Shown here one piece after another: positions 6,579 through 14,153 of a DNA stretch of 14,153 bases (the first letter of the stretch is position 1; each line of letters starts with the position of its first letter). The position numbers and the translations under genes were made by a program. The stretch spans positions 1 to 14,153 of the forward strand of contig JAJZWW010000034.1 in NCBI GenBank assembly GCA_021846485.1, in the 5' to 3' direction. This DNA comes from Actinomycetes bacterium. GTDB lineage: Bacteria; Actinomycetota; Acidimicrobiia; Acidimicrobiales; Palsa-688. The notes beneath the pieces are model-generated. The model was not told the origin of the DNA, ran no database searches, and saw nothing but the letters and a program-made list of their open reading frames with translations.

Positions 6579-7421
6579 TTGACCGCGGGAGAGGTGCCCT
6601 TCGCCGGGCGGCGCGTGCTGGTGACCGGGGGCTCGAGCGGCATCGGCGCGGCCAGCGTCCTCGCCTTCGCCGCGGCGGGCGCCGAGGTCGTCGCCGCCGG
6701 CCGGGACGCAGGACGCCTGGAGGCGCTGCGGCGTCGGGCCGACGAGACGGCGGGGCGCGACGCGGTCCGCACCGTCCGCGCCGACCTGCGCGATCCCGCC
6801 CAGGTCGACCGGTTGGCGGAGCTCGCCTGGTCTCGGGGCCGGATCGACGTGCTGGTCAACAACGCGGGGGTCTGCACCGCCGAGCCGTTCCTCGACATCT
6901 CCCCGGAGAGCTGGAACGAGGTGCTCGCCACCAACCTGACTGCCCCGTTCCTGCTCGCCCAGCACGCCTCCCGCCGCATGGTGGGAGACGGCGGCGGGGT
7001 GATCGTGAACGTGGCGTCGACGGACTCCTTCGTCGCCGAGTCGCCTCTCGCCCACTACTGCGTCTCCAAGGCCGGGATCCTCCAGCTCACCCGGTGCATC
7101 GCGTGGGAGCTCGGGCACCTGGGGGTGCGCTGCAACGCCATCTGCCCAGGGCTCACCCTTACCCCGATGGTCGAGGCGGACCTCGGCCCCGAGCTCGAGA
7201 CGGCCTACCTCCCCCGCATACCGCTCGGGCGCCTCGGCCGGCCCGAGGAGCAGGCCCAGGCCATCTTGTTCCTCGCCTCCGACGACGCCTCGTTCGTCAG
7301 CGGCGCCGCCCTCCTCGCCGACGGAGGGCAGCTGGCCGGCTTCTGGTACGACCCGCGCTTCGCTCCCTCCCCGACCGGGGCACCGCCCACGTACGCCTCG
7401 CCGACCACCACCCCTACCTGA
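6579..7421 (+). CDS. SDR family NAD(P)-dependent oxidoreductase
   Basis: Classical short-chain dehydrogenase/reductase (280 aa) that oxidises an alcohol or reduces a carbonyl with NAD(P). The coenzyme motif TGGSSGIG is at 16-23 and NNAG at 94-97. The catalytic tetrad is N119, S147, Y160 and K164 (YxxxK). The usual ICPGLTLTPM (188-197) and C-terminal FVSGAALLADGG (239-250) follow. A42-like basic residue after the second strand (GRD, 41-43) leans towards NADP. The last 25 residues form a Pro/Thr-rich tail not usual in the family. The start is uncertain: TTG at 6579 is the longest option, with a weak GGGGGT upstream, and GTG at 6594 is also possible. It is first in a plus-strand operon and sits 13 bases before the Rieske gene. 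The substrate is unknown. Confidence 0.9.
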   Translation: MTAGEVPFAGRRVLVTGGSSGIGAASVLAFAAAGAEVVAAGRDAGRLEALRRRADETAGRDAVRTVRADLRDPAQVDRLAELAWSRGRIDVLVNNAGVCTAEPFLDISPESWNEVLATNLTAPFLLAQHASRRMVGDGGGVIVNVASTDSFVAESPLAHYCVSKAGILQLTRCIAWELGHLGVRCNAICPGLTLTPMVEADLGPELETAYLPRIPLGRLGRPEEQAQAILFLASDDASFVSGAALLADGGQLAGFWYDPRFAPSPTGAPPTYASPTTTPT

Positions 7422-7434
7422 GGAGACCTGGACC

Positions 7435-8535
7435 ATGCTCGACATCTCCGGACAGATCGCCGAGAGGATCGACGCCGGCCGCACCCTCCCCGCCGGCTGG
7501 TACGTGGGCAGGGACGTGCTGGAAGAGGAGCGCCGGCTGATCTTCGAGCGCAGCTGGCAGTACGTGGGCCGGACCGACCAGCTGCAGGCGCCCGGCGACT
7601 ACCTCACGGCCACGATCGGCAACATCCCGGTGGTGGTGGCCCGCCACCCCGACGGCGGGCTTCGGGGATTCGTCAACGTCTGCCGCCACCGCTGCGCCGA
7701 GGTGGTGCTCGGGCCCGGCCACCGCAAGGTCCTGCAGTGCCACTACCACGCCTGGTCCTACGACTTGGACGGTGCCCTGGTCTCCGCCCCCCGCTCGGAC
7801 CGGGAGGCGGATTTCGACCCCGCGGCCTTCGGGCTGCTGCCCGTCGCGGTCGACAGCTGGCCCCCCTTCGTCTTCGTCCATGTGGGAAGCGACCCGGTCC
7901 CGCTCCCCGACTACCTCGGGGAGCTCCCGGGGCGGATGCGCAGCGACGGGGTCGACGTCGACAACCTGGAGTTCCGCCAGCACGGTGAGTGGGAGGTGGC
8001 AGCCAACTGGAAGGTGGTGGTCGAGAACTTCGACGAGTGCTACCACTGCCCGGTCGCCCACCCGAGCTTCTCCCGGGTGATGGAGGTCGACCCGGTCGGC
8101 TACCGCCTGGAGGAAGGGGACTGGTGGTCCCGGGCGGTGACCGGGATCCGCCGCTCCGCCCGGGGCGCTGACGCCGAGCTCCCCTACCCGCTCTCCGGCC
8201 GGCTGGTACGCGGCCAGTTCGGCTTCGTGTGGCCCAACTTCACCGTCGTGCAGAACCCGGGACCGGACAACCTGATGGCCTTCTGGTTCGTCCCGGACGG
8301 TCCCGAGCGCACCCGGGTGGTCATGGACTACTGGTTCGGCCGGGACGTCCCCGACGAGACCGCGCAGCAACTGGTCGACTTCAACGTGGTGGTCGGGCGA
8401 GAGGACCAGGTCCTCGTGGAATCGGTGCAGCGGGGCCTGCGCTCCGGGCGGGTGAGCGAGGGTCGGCTGCTGCTCGACTCGGAGCACCTCATCCAGCACT
8501 TCCACCGCCTCGTCCACCGCTGCCTGGCCGGATGA
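7435..8535 (+). CDS. Rieske non-heme iron oxygenase, alpha subunit (CntA/GbcA-like)
   Basis: Oxygenase component (366 aa) of a Rieske-type ring-hydroxylating or N-demethylating oxygenase. The [2Fe-2S] ligands are C83, H85, C102 and H105 (CRHRC...CHYHAW). The mononuclear iron site is H204 and H209 in ENFDECYHCPVAHPSF, with D324 in REDQVLVESVQRGL as the probable carboxylate ligand. The residue that bridges the Rieske and iron centres is normally Asp. Here it is Glu (E201), as in carnitine monooxygenase CntA and related glycine-betaine or stachydrine enzymes, and the 'ED..L.ESVQRG' stretch is also typical of that branch. The ATG at 7435 has AGGAG 9 bases upstream, just at the SDR stop. The stop overlaps the regulator gene as ATGA. 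No reductase partner is encoded in the window. The class is certain; a quaternary ammonium substrate is an inference. Confidence 0.92.
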   Translation: MLDISGQIAERIDAGRTLPAGWYVGRDVLEEERRLIFERSWQYVGRTDQLQAPGDYLTATIGNIPVVVARHPDGGLRGFVNVCRHRCAEVVLGPGHRKVLQCHYHAWSYDLDGALVSAPRSDREADFDPAAFGLLPVAVDSWPPFVFVHVGSDPVPLPDYLGELPGRMRSDGVDVDNLEFRQHGEWEVAANWKVVVENFDECYHCPVAHPSFSRVMEVDPVGYRLEEGDWWSRAVTGIRRSARGADAELPYPLSGRLVRGQFGFVWPNFTVVQNPGPDNLMAFWFVPDGPERTRVVMDYWFGRDVPDETAQQLVDFNVVVGREDQVLVESVQRGLRSGRVSEGRLLLDSEHLIQHFHRLVHRCLAG

Positions 8536-9119
8536 GCAGCTCCCCCTCGGGGGTCCCGGCCGGCTCGACGCGGGGCACCCGGAGCCGCCAGCTGCCCGGC
8601 CCCGACCTCTTGGACGAGCAGCTCTCCCCGCTCGACGAGGCGATAGTCCGCCAGCTCCAGGACGACGGCCGGCGCGCCTTCCGGGAGATAGCCCGCTCGG
8701 TAGGCGTGTCGGAGGGGACCGTCCGGGCGCGGGTGCGGCGCCTGACCGACGCCGGCGCGCTGAGGGTCGTCGCCATCGCCGACCCGTTCCGGCTGGGTTT
8801 CCGGGTGCTCGCCTTCGTGCTGATCGACGTCGCGCCCGGCCACCAGGTGGCGGTCATCGAGACCCTCCTGCCCTGGCCGGAGGTCACCTACATCAGCTCT
8901 TGCACCGGGCGCGCCGACGTGTACATCCAGGTCGTCTGCCGGAGCCACGAGGACCTCTGGGAGCTGCTCTCCGAGCGCCTCCCGTCGATCCCCGGCGTCG
9001 AGGGCACCGAGACGTTCATGGAGCTCAAGATGCACAAGATCGCCTACCGCTACCCCGCCAGCATCGCCCCCGCGGCGGGCGACCCGCCGGCACCCACCGA
9101 ACGAGGAGCAGATCCTTGA
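8532..9119 (+). CDS. Lrp/AsnC family transcriptional regulator
   Basis: DNA-binding regulator (195 aa), probably sensing a small molecule such as an amino acid or the pathway substrate. Residues 1-30 are a low-complexity, Ser/Gly/Arg-rich extension. The AsnC winged helix-turn-helix covers 31-85 (LSPLDEAIVRQLQDDGRRAF...VGVSEGTVRARVRRLTDAGAL). The ligand-binding RAM domain covers about 90-170, ending in the usual FMELKMHKIAYRY. The ATG at 8532 overlaps the Rieske stop; there is no strong ribosome site, so translational coupling is likely, and a start nearer the HTH domain cannot be excluded. It ends in TTGA, shared with the next gene. Its place inside the operon suggests local control, with the phased palindromes at 6456-6526 as candidate targets. 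Confidence 0.9.
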   Translation: MSSSPSGVPAGSTRGTRSRQLPGPDLLDEQLSPLDEAIVRQLQDDGRRAFREIARSVGVSEGTVRARVRRLTDAGALRVVAIADPFRLGFRVLAFVLIDVAPGHQVAVIETLLPWPEVTYISSCTGRADVYIQVVCRSHEDLWELLSERLPSIPGVEGTETFMELKMHKIAYRYPASIAPAAGDPPAPTERGADP

Positions 9120-10727
9120 CCGCCGGACAACCACCCACCCCACCCTCACCCCTGAGCCGACGCAGCTTCCTGCTCGGCGTCTCCGCCGCCGGCGCCGGCG
9201 TCCTCCTCGACGCCTGCGGGGGCTCCAGCGCAGCGACGCACGCGAGCAGGTCCAGCGGCTCCACCGCCACGGGGTCGGCGGCGACGTCGGCCCCCAAACG
9301 GGGAGGACGGCTCACCGCCGGGCTCACGGGTGGGTCGTCCTCGGACACCCTCGACGCCCAGCAGGGGGTCAACAACGTCGACTTCGCACGGATCCTCCAG
9401 CTCTACAACCCCCTGGTCGCCTACGACCCGCAGGTGAGACCGGTGCTCGCGCTCGCCCAGGAGATCACCCCGGACCGCACCGCCACGCGCTGGACGGTGA
9501 GGGTCAAGCAGGGGATCAGCTTCCACGACGGTAAGCCGCTCACCGCCGACGACGTGATGTTCAGCATCGACCGGATCGTGAAGGGCCACCTGCCGGGGTC
9601 GTCGATGCTGCCGAACCTCGACCTGGCGAGGATGAGGAAGCTCGACGCCCTCACCGTCTCCCTGCCGTTCCAGGCCCCCTACGCCAGCCTGATCGAGGCC
9701 CTCGCCGGCTACAGCTACTACCTCAACATCGTCCCGGTGGGCTACGACCCCAAGCACCCCATCGGGACCGGACCTTTCAAGTACCAGAGCTTCACGCCCG
9801 GGGTGCAGAGCGTCTTCGTGCGCAGCCCGGACTACTGGCAGCACGGCCTGCCCTACTTGGACGAGGTGGTGATCCAGCGACTACGCCGACGCCAACAGCC
9901 AGCTGAACGCGCTCCAGTCCGGGCAGGCCGATGTCATCAACCTGCTGTCCGCCGACGTGATCTCGACCGTCGAGTCCGGCGGCGCGAAGGTCGTCGTGTC
10001 ACACGCCGGCGGGTTCACGCCGTTCACCGTGCGGGTCGACCAGGCCCCCTTCGACGACGTCCGGGTCCGCCAGGCGTTCCGCCTGATCGCCAACCGGCCC
10101 CAGATGGACGCGGTGGTCTTCGAGGGTCACGGCACCCTCGGCAACGACATCTTCTCGCCCTACGATCCGGAGTACGACCGGTCGATCCCCCAGCGGCACC
10201 AGGACATCAACAAGGCCAAGTCCCTGCTCGCGGCCGCCGGCAGGGAGGGCCTGACCGTCGAGCTGGTCACCTCCGACATCGCCCAGGGGACGATCGCCGT
10301 CGCGCAGGTGTTCGCCCAGCAGGCCTCCGCGGCCAACGTGACGGTCAACCTCCGGCAGGTCACCGTCACTGAGTTCTACGGGTCCAACTACCTGAAGTGG
10401 AGCTTCGCCCAGGACTACTGGTACTACAGCAGCTACCTGCCCCAGGTCGGCCAGGCCACCCTGCCTGGCTCGCCGTTCAACGAGACCCATTTCGACAACG
10501 CCCGGTACAACACCCTCTACCGGGAGGCGGTCGCCACCCTGGACCAGGCCAAGCAGGCCGACATCGTCCACGAGATGCAGCAGATCGACTGGACCGAGGG
10601 CGGCTACATCATCCCGTACTTCCCGCCGGTGATCGACGGTCACGGAGCGAAGGTGCAGGGGGTGGTGCCGAGCGAGACCGGGCTGTCGCTCAACTCCTAC
10701 GGGTTCAGGTCCATGTGGTTGGACTGA
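9116..10727 (+). pseudogene. ABC transporter solute-binding protein (family 5), Tat lipoprotein, frameshifted
   Basis: Extracytoplasmic binding protein of the DppA/OppA (SBP family 5) type. The TTG at 9116 overlaps the regulator stop and is preceded by GAGGAG with 7 bases of spacing. The N-terminus has a twin-arginine signal (LSRRSFLLG, 13-21) and a lipobox LDAC with C34 as the lipidated residue, then a Ser/Thr-rich linker. Family motifs include GISFHDGKPLTADDVMFSIDRI (133-154) and GTGPFKY (217-223). After residue 254 (LDEVVIQ) the frame is lost. Skipping C9878 restores it: DYADANSQLNALQSGQADVI and so on to the stop at 10727, 536 aa in all, normal length. As written, neither half would work. 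No permease or ATPase genes follow, so it may be an orphan or share a remote transporter. Substrate unknown; peptides are only the family default. Confidence 0.82.
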
Positions 10728-11529
10728 ACCGGCCCGCCATCCACGCCGCGGGCGCGGTGACCAGCTGGTCGGGGGGCGGGTAGTGCGAGAAGAGCATCTC
10801 GGCGTCGGCCGCCTCCGCGCGCCGCTCGAGCTCCTCCCAGCTGGACACCAACGCATCCGGGCTCCAGAGGTAGCCGGGGAGCCGGCGCCGGCGCATCTTG
10901 TCGGGGTGGTAGGCGGCGTCGCCGACGAGGATCACCGCCTGTCCCGGCAGCCGGACCTGGACCGACTGGTGTCCCGGGGTGTGCCCCGGCGTGGGGAAGG
11001 CGACCACCGCCCCGTCGCCGAACAGGTCGACCTCCCCGTAGGACTCCCGCCACTTGGTCACTCCGGCCCAGTCGCCGGGCATGTAGGCAGCAGTCTGGTA
11101 GGCCGGGGGGGCGGACGCGAACCTCAGCTCGTCGGCCTGCACGTGGACCGGGACCGGGGGTAGCAGGCACAGCCCGCCGCAGTGGTCGTAGTGCAGGTGG
11201 GTGAGGACCACCTGCGCCACCGACTCGGGCGGGACGCCGATCCGGCGCAGCTGGTGGGCGATGTCGTCGGAGGCCCCGGCGACCAGCTCGGAGGTGGCCG
11301 CCTGGGGGCCGAGACGGCCTGCGGGGTCGGCGATCAGCTCCGGATGGATGCCGCAGTCCACCAGCACCCAGCCCTCCGGATGGTCGACCGCGTAGCAGTA
11401 GTAGGGGATCTCCACCACCTGCCCGCAGGCGGGGTCCCACGGGTCGAACAGCGCGGCCAGGGTCCGCTCCCCGCCGCAGGGGAGCACGAACAGCCGTCGG
11501 GCCGTCCCCCGCGGAGCCGAGCGGTCCAC
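10705..11529 (-). CDS. MBL-fold metallo-hydrolase, N-acyl homoserine lactonase-like
   Basis: Metallo-beta-lactamase-fold hydrolase (274 aa with the GTG at 11529). The dinuclear zinc motif HxHxDH is THLHYDHCGG (H111, H113, D115, H116). The further ligands are probably H183 in FPTPGHTPGHQ, D204 in LVGDAAYHPD and H249 in LFSHYPPP. The N-terminal RRLFVLPCGGERT and IPYYCYAVDHPEGWVLVDCGIHPE resemble the AiiA/AttM lactonase branch, which opens homoserine lactones. Other members act on different lactones or thioesters, so the substrate is open. No clear ribosome site precedes the GTG; a start at 11487 would also keep the core. It lies 46 bases after the helicase stop on the same strand. Its 3' end overlaps the convergent binding-protein gene by 23 bases. 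Confidence 0.85.
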   Translation of the reverse strand: MDRSAPRGTARRLFVLPCGGERTLAALFDPWDPACGQVVEIPYYCYAVDHPEGWVLVDCGIHPELIADPAGRLGPQAATSELVAGASDDIAHQLRRIGVPPESVAQVVLTHLHYDHCGGLCLLPPVPVHVQADELRFASAPPAYQTAAYMPGDWAGVTKWRESYGEVDLFGDGAVVAFPTPGHTPGHQSVQVRLPGQAVILVGDAAYHPDKMRRRRLPGYLWSPDALVSSWEELERRAEAADAEMLFSHYPPPDQLVTAPAAWMAGRFSPTTWT

Positions 11530-11575
11530 GGAGCTGGAGGCTACAGCCCCGCCGCGCGCCGGCTCACCGCCGGGC

Positions 11576-13909
11576 TCAGGGCCGCGCCAGCGGCGCGAGG
11601 TGGAGCAGCAGGTGCTTGTCGCCGAGCCCGGGGAAGCGAACGGTCGCCTCCGCCTTGTGGCCCTCCCCGCGCACGTCGAGCACCACCCCCTCTCCCCACT
11701 TGGAGTGCACCACGGTCTCGCCGGGCCGCAGCCCGAGAGCCTCGGCCCCGGTGCCTCCCGGCGAGACCCGGCCCCGGTGCAGCGCCGAGCCCACCGCCTC
11801 CTCCCGGTGGGCGGCCGGAGCCCGGTCAAGAGTGCCGGCGACGCTGCCGCCCGCGCCACCCCCGGGCCGCACCCGCCCGCTGCGGGAGACCAGCGAGCGG
11901 TGAGCGCCGGCAGCGTCCCGGACCAGGCGCTCGGGGATCTCCTTCAAGAAGCTGCTCGGCGGGTTGTACTGGGTCTGGCCCCACAGGCTCCGGCACCAGG
12001 CGTGCGACAGGTAGAGCCGCTCCTCGGCCCGGGTGATGCCCACATAGGCGAGCCGGCGCTCCTCCTCGAGTTCGTCGGGGTCCCCGAGGGAGCGGAGGTG
12101 GGGGAACACGCCTTCTTCCATCCCGACGACGAACACCACCGGGAACTCGAGGCCCTTGGCGGTGTGCAGGGTCATGAGCAGCACCTGGGAAGCGTCGGCG
12201 TCGACCTCCTCGGCGTCGGCGACCAGGCTGACCTCCTCCAAGAAGGCCTCCAGGCTGTCGGCCTCGCTCGCCGCGCCGATGAGCTCCTCCAGGTTCTCGA
12301 TCCGCCCGGCGGACTCGATGCTGCCCTCGGCCTGCAGCTCGGCCAGGTAGCCGGTGCGCTCCAGCACCTGCGAGATCGCCTCGGCGGGCCCGAGACGCGC
12401 CGGGCCGTCAGCGGCCACAGCCGGCTCCCCGGCGGCCTCGCCTCCCGGTTCCTCCGGGGGCGCCAGAGCCGCCCGCCACTCGTCGAGCAGGCGCAGCAGC
12501 CCGCCGATCCCGCTCAACGCCCGGCCGCTCACGCCCGCGTCGGCCGCGTGGGCGAGGGCGTCGCCGAAGGCCATTCCGTGCTGGCGTCCCCAGCGCTCGA
12601 CGCGCTCGACGCTGGTGTCCCCGACCCCGCGCTTGGGGACGTTGACGATCCGCTTGAGCGACACCTCGTCGGCCGGGTTGGCCAGCGCGCGCAGGTAGGC
12701 CAGCGCGTCCTTCACCTCTCGGCGGTCGTAGAAGCGGGTGCCGCCCACCACCTTGTAGGGGATGTCCCGGCGCACCAGGGCCTCCTCCACCGCCCGGCTC
12801 TGGGCGTTGGTCCGGTAGAAGATCGCCATGTCGCCCCACCCGTAGACCCGGCCGTCGCCCTCCACGCCGCCGAGCGTGCCGTGGAGGCGGGCGATCTCCG
12901 AGGCGACCCAGGAGCCCTCGTCGTGCTCGTCCTCGGCGTGGTAGCACACGATGCTCTCCCCACCGGCACGGTCGGTCCAGAGCTTCTTGGGGGCGCGGCG
13001 GGCGTTGTTGGCGATCACCGCGTTGGCCGCGTCGAGGATCGTCTGGGTGGAGCGGTAGTTCTGCTCGAGGGGCAGCACGGTGGCGTCGGGGAAGGCCTTC
13101 TCGAACTGCAGGATGTTGCGGATGTCCGCCCCCCGGAACCGGTAGATGCTCTGGTCGCTGTCCCCGACGACGGTGACGTTGCGGTGCCCGGCGGCGAGGA
13201 GGGCCACGATGCGGTTCTGGGCGGCGTTGGTGTCCTGGTACTCGTCGACCAGCACGTGCACGAAGCGCTCCTGGTAGCGCGAGGCGACCTCGGGGAACGA
13301 CTCGAGCAGGGTGACGGTGACGGTGAGCAGGTCGTCGAAGTCCATCGCGCTCGCGGCGAGCAGCCGGGACTGGTACTGCTGGTAGACCTCGGCGGTGCGC
13401 CGCTCCTGGGGGCCGCTCGACCGGGACCGGTAGGTCTCGAAGTCGACCAGGTCGTTCTTGGCCGCGCTGATGGCCGCGTGGAGGGCCCGGGCGGGGAACT
13501 TCTTGGCGTCCAACCCGAGGTCGGCCACGACGTAACCGGTCAGGCGGACCGAGTCGGCCTGGTCGTAGATGCTGAACCCGGGCCGGTAACCGAGGAGGCG
13601 GGCGTCGCGGCGCAGGACCCGCAGGCACGCCGAGTGGAACGTGGAGATCCACATCCGCTCGGCGACCGGCCCCACCAGCCCGACCACTCGCCGGCGCATC
13701 TCGTCGGCCGCCCGGTTGGTGAAGGTGATCGCCAGTATCTCATAGGGCGAGACCCCCTGGTCCACCAGCCAGGCGATCCGGTGGGTGAGCACCCGGGTCT
13801 TGCCCGAGCCGGCGCCGGCGGCCACGAGCAGGGGCCCGCCGGGGTGGGTGACCGCGCGGGCCTGCACCGGGTTGAGCCCGGCGGTGAGCGTAGCCGGTCC
13901 GGGAGCCAT
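11576..13909 (-). CDS. pcrA: ATP-dependent DNA helicase PcrA/UvrD
   Basis: Superfamily 1A 3'-5' DNA helicase (777 aa) for repair and for removing proteins from DNA. All motifs are in order: LNPVQARAV (Q motif, 12-20), Walker A GAGSGKT (32-38), Ia ITFTNRAADEM (61-71), II VDEYQDTN (221-228), III GDSDQSIYRFRGA (249-261), IV LEQNYRST (281-288), V LLMTLHTAKGLEFPVVF (577-593) and VI RRLAYVGITRAEERLYL (618-634). A Pro/Glu/Ala-rich insert lies at about 483-505. After a Gly/Arg/Ala-rich linker (670-728), a Tudor-like C-terminal domain (ETVVHSKWGEGVV) matches the RNA-polymerase-binding tail of PcrA. The ATG at 13909 has GGAG with 5 bases of spacing. The frame is open back to 14143, but that part is not family-like. 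It is probably the main UvrD-type helicase of the cell; UvrD1 is an equivalent name. Confidence 0.96.
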   Translation of the reverse strand: MAPGPATLTAGLNPVQARAVTHPGGPLLVAAGAGSGKTRVLTHRIAWLVDQGVSPYEILAITFTNRAADEMRRRVVGLVGPVAERMWISTFHSACLRVLRRDARLLGYRPGFSIYDQADSVRLTGYVVADLGLDAKKFPARALHAAISAAKNDLVDFETYRSRSSGPQERRTAEVYQQYQSRLLAASAMDFDDLLTVTVTLLESFPEVASRYQERFVHVLVDEYQDTNAAQNRIVALLAAGHRNVTVVGDSDQSIYRFRGADIRNILQFEKAFPDATVLPLEQNYRSTQTILDAANAVIANNARRAPKKLWTDRAGGESIVCYHAEDEHDEGSWVASEIARLHGTLGGVEGDGRVYGWGDMAIFYRTNAQSRAVEEALVRRDIPYKVVGGTRFYDRREVKDALAYLRALANPADEVSLKRIVNVPKRGVGDTSVERVERWGRQHGMAFGDALAHAADAGVSGRALSGIGGLLRLLDEWRAALAPPEEPGGEAAGEPAVAADGPARLGPAEAISQVLERTGYLAELQAEGSIESAGRIENLEELIGAASEADSLEAFLEEVSLVADAEEVDADASQVLLMTLHTAKGLEFPVVFVVGMEEGVFPHLRSLGDPDELEEERRLAYVGITRAEERLYLSHAWCRSLWGQTQYNPPSSFLKEIPERLVRDAAGAHRSLVSRSGRVRPGGGAGGSVAGTLDRAPAAHREEAVGSALHRGRVSPGGTGAEALGLRPGETVVHSKWGEGVVLDVRGEGHKAEATVRFPGLGDKHLLLHLAPLARP

Positions 13910-14066
13910 CTGGGCTCCGAGGATACGACCCGCGGGCGCCGCGCCGGCGCTCCGGGAGTCGGGAAGGGCCCGCGCGACCGATCGCAGCGGCGCTCGCGCG
14001 CCGGAGGGTTGCCGGCCCGGGCGGGCTGGCTCTGCGATACTTCCGGCCCCGCGACGAGGAGGACCA
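13910..14066. promoter_or_regulatory. Divergent promoter region between pcrA and the next gene
   Basis: This 157-base gap separates two divergent genes. On the plus strand GATACT (14036-14041), preceded by TG one base earlier, looks like an extended -10 box. TTGCCG (14009-14014) lies upstream with a rather long 21-base spacer. GAGGAGG (14056-14062) is the ribosome site for the GTG at 14067. On the minus strand TATCCT (13925-13920) is a possible -10 for the helicase, leaving only about 10 bases before its ATG, with no good -35. No operator-like palindrome stands out beyond GC-rich self-complementary stretches. Confidence 0.4.
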
Positions 14067-14153
14067 GTGAGCGAGACGGCCGACCGGTCGGACACCGAGG
14101 CCCGGGCGGCGGAGGCCGCCGAGGCGTTCTTCAGGTTCGCCACCGAGCTCGCT
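14067..14153 (+). CDS. Unidentified protein, N-terminal 29 codons only
   Basis: A GTG with GAGGAGG four bases upstream opens a frame that runs off the window: VSETADRSDTEARAAEAAEAF and on. The third codon position is almost always G or C, as in real genes here, and the start is charged and Ala/Glu-rich, probably helical. It is divergent from pcrA. No family can be assigned from 29 residues; I see no signal peptide or metal-binding motif. Confidence 0.6.
   Translation, partial: MSETADRSDTEARAAEAAEAFFRFATELA

Noticed and set aside
12408..13652. Long minus-strand frame overlapping the helicase in another frame
   Set aside because: Arg/Pro-rich shadow translation inside pcrA, whose own frame has every helicase motif in order.
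13910..14143. 78-residue N-terminal extension of the helicase
   Set aside because: The extension is low-complexity, unlike any PcrA N-terminus, and overlaps the divergent gene's promoter and start. The ATG at 13909 with GGAG fits the family.

Overview
The window is very GC-rich, with strong third-position G/C bias, tightly packed genes, GGAGG-type ribosome binding sites and frequent GTG and TTG starts. Together with the gene types this points to a chromosomal segment of a high-GC actinomycete. An Acidimicrobiia-like lineage is my guess and is not proven by the sequence. I see no rRNA, tRNA, CRISPR array, insertion sequence or prophage gene.

Layout. (1) 1-2598, minus strand: an ABC-2 exporter ATPase and permease joined by a 4-base overlap, followed 7 bases later by an MscS-type mechanosensitive channel whose Pro/Ala-rich tail leaves the window. 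(2) 2599-3351: about 750 bases with no convincing gene. It holds a degenerate 19-base repeat arranged as an inverted repeat. (3) 3352-6397, minus strand: a stand-alone cobalamin-binding methylmalonyl-CoA mutase subunit, sucC, sucD and a GNAT acetyltransferase. The last three are joined by 4-base overlaps, and the acetyltransferase is frameshifted at a run of eight C. (4) 6398-6578: a divergent control region with three related palindromic sites exactly 31 bases apart. (5) 6579-10727, plus strand: a catabolic-looking operon of SDR dehydrogenase, Rieske oxygenase alpha subunit, AsnC/Lrp regulator and a Tat-exported lipoprotein solute-binding protein. The binding-protein gene carries a one-base frameshift. 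(6) 10705-11529, minus strand: a metallo-beta-lactamase-fold hydrolase resembling N-acyl homoserine lactonases, convergent with and overlapping the binding-protein gene. (7) 11576-13909, minus strand: the PcrA/UvrD DNA helicase. (8) From 14067, plus strand: the first 29 codons of an unidentified gene.

How the genes work together. The B12-binding subunit and succinyl-CoA synthetase are consecutive steps: methylmalonyl-CoA is isomerised to succinyl-CoA, which is then converted to succinate with nucleotide triphosphate formation. This suggests a propionyl-CoA or methylmalonyl-CoA disposal route, although the large catalytic mutase subunit is not in the window. The plus-strand operon reads as uptake (binding protein), oxidation or demethylation (Rieske enzyme), dehydrogenation (SDR) and local control (AsnC). 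The Rieske enzyme has Glu instead of Asp at the position between its two metal centres, as in carnitine and betaine oxygenases, so a quaternary ammonium or similar N-methylated substrate is a reasonable hypothesis. The 31-base phased palindromes upstream are the natural candidate operator for the AsnC protein. The two frameshifts may be assembly errors or real inactivations; the sequence alone cannot tell.
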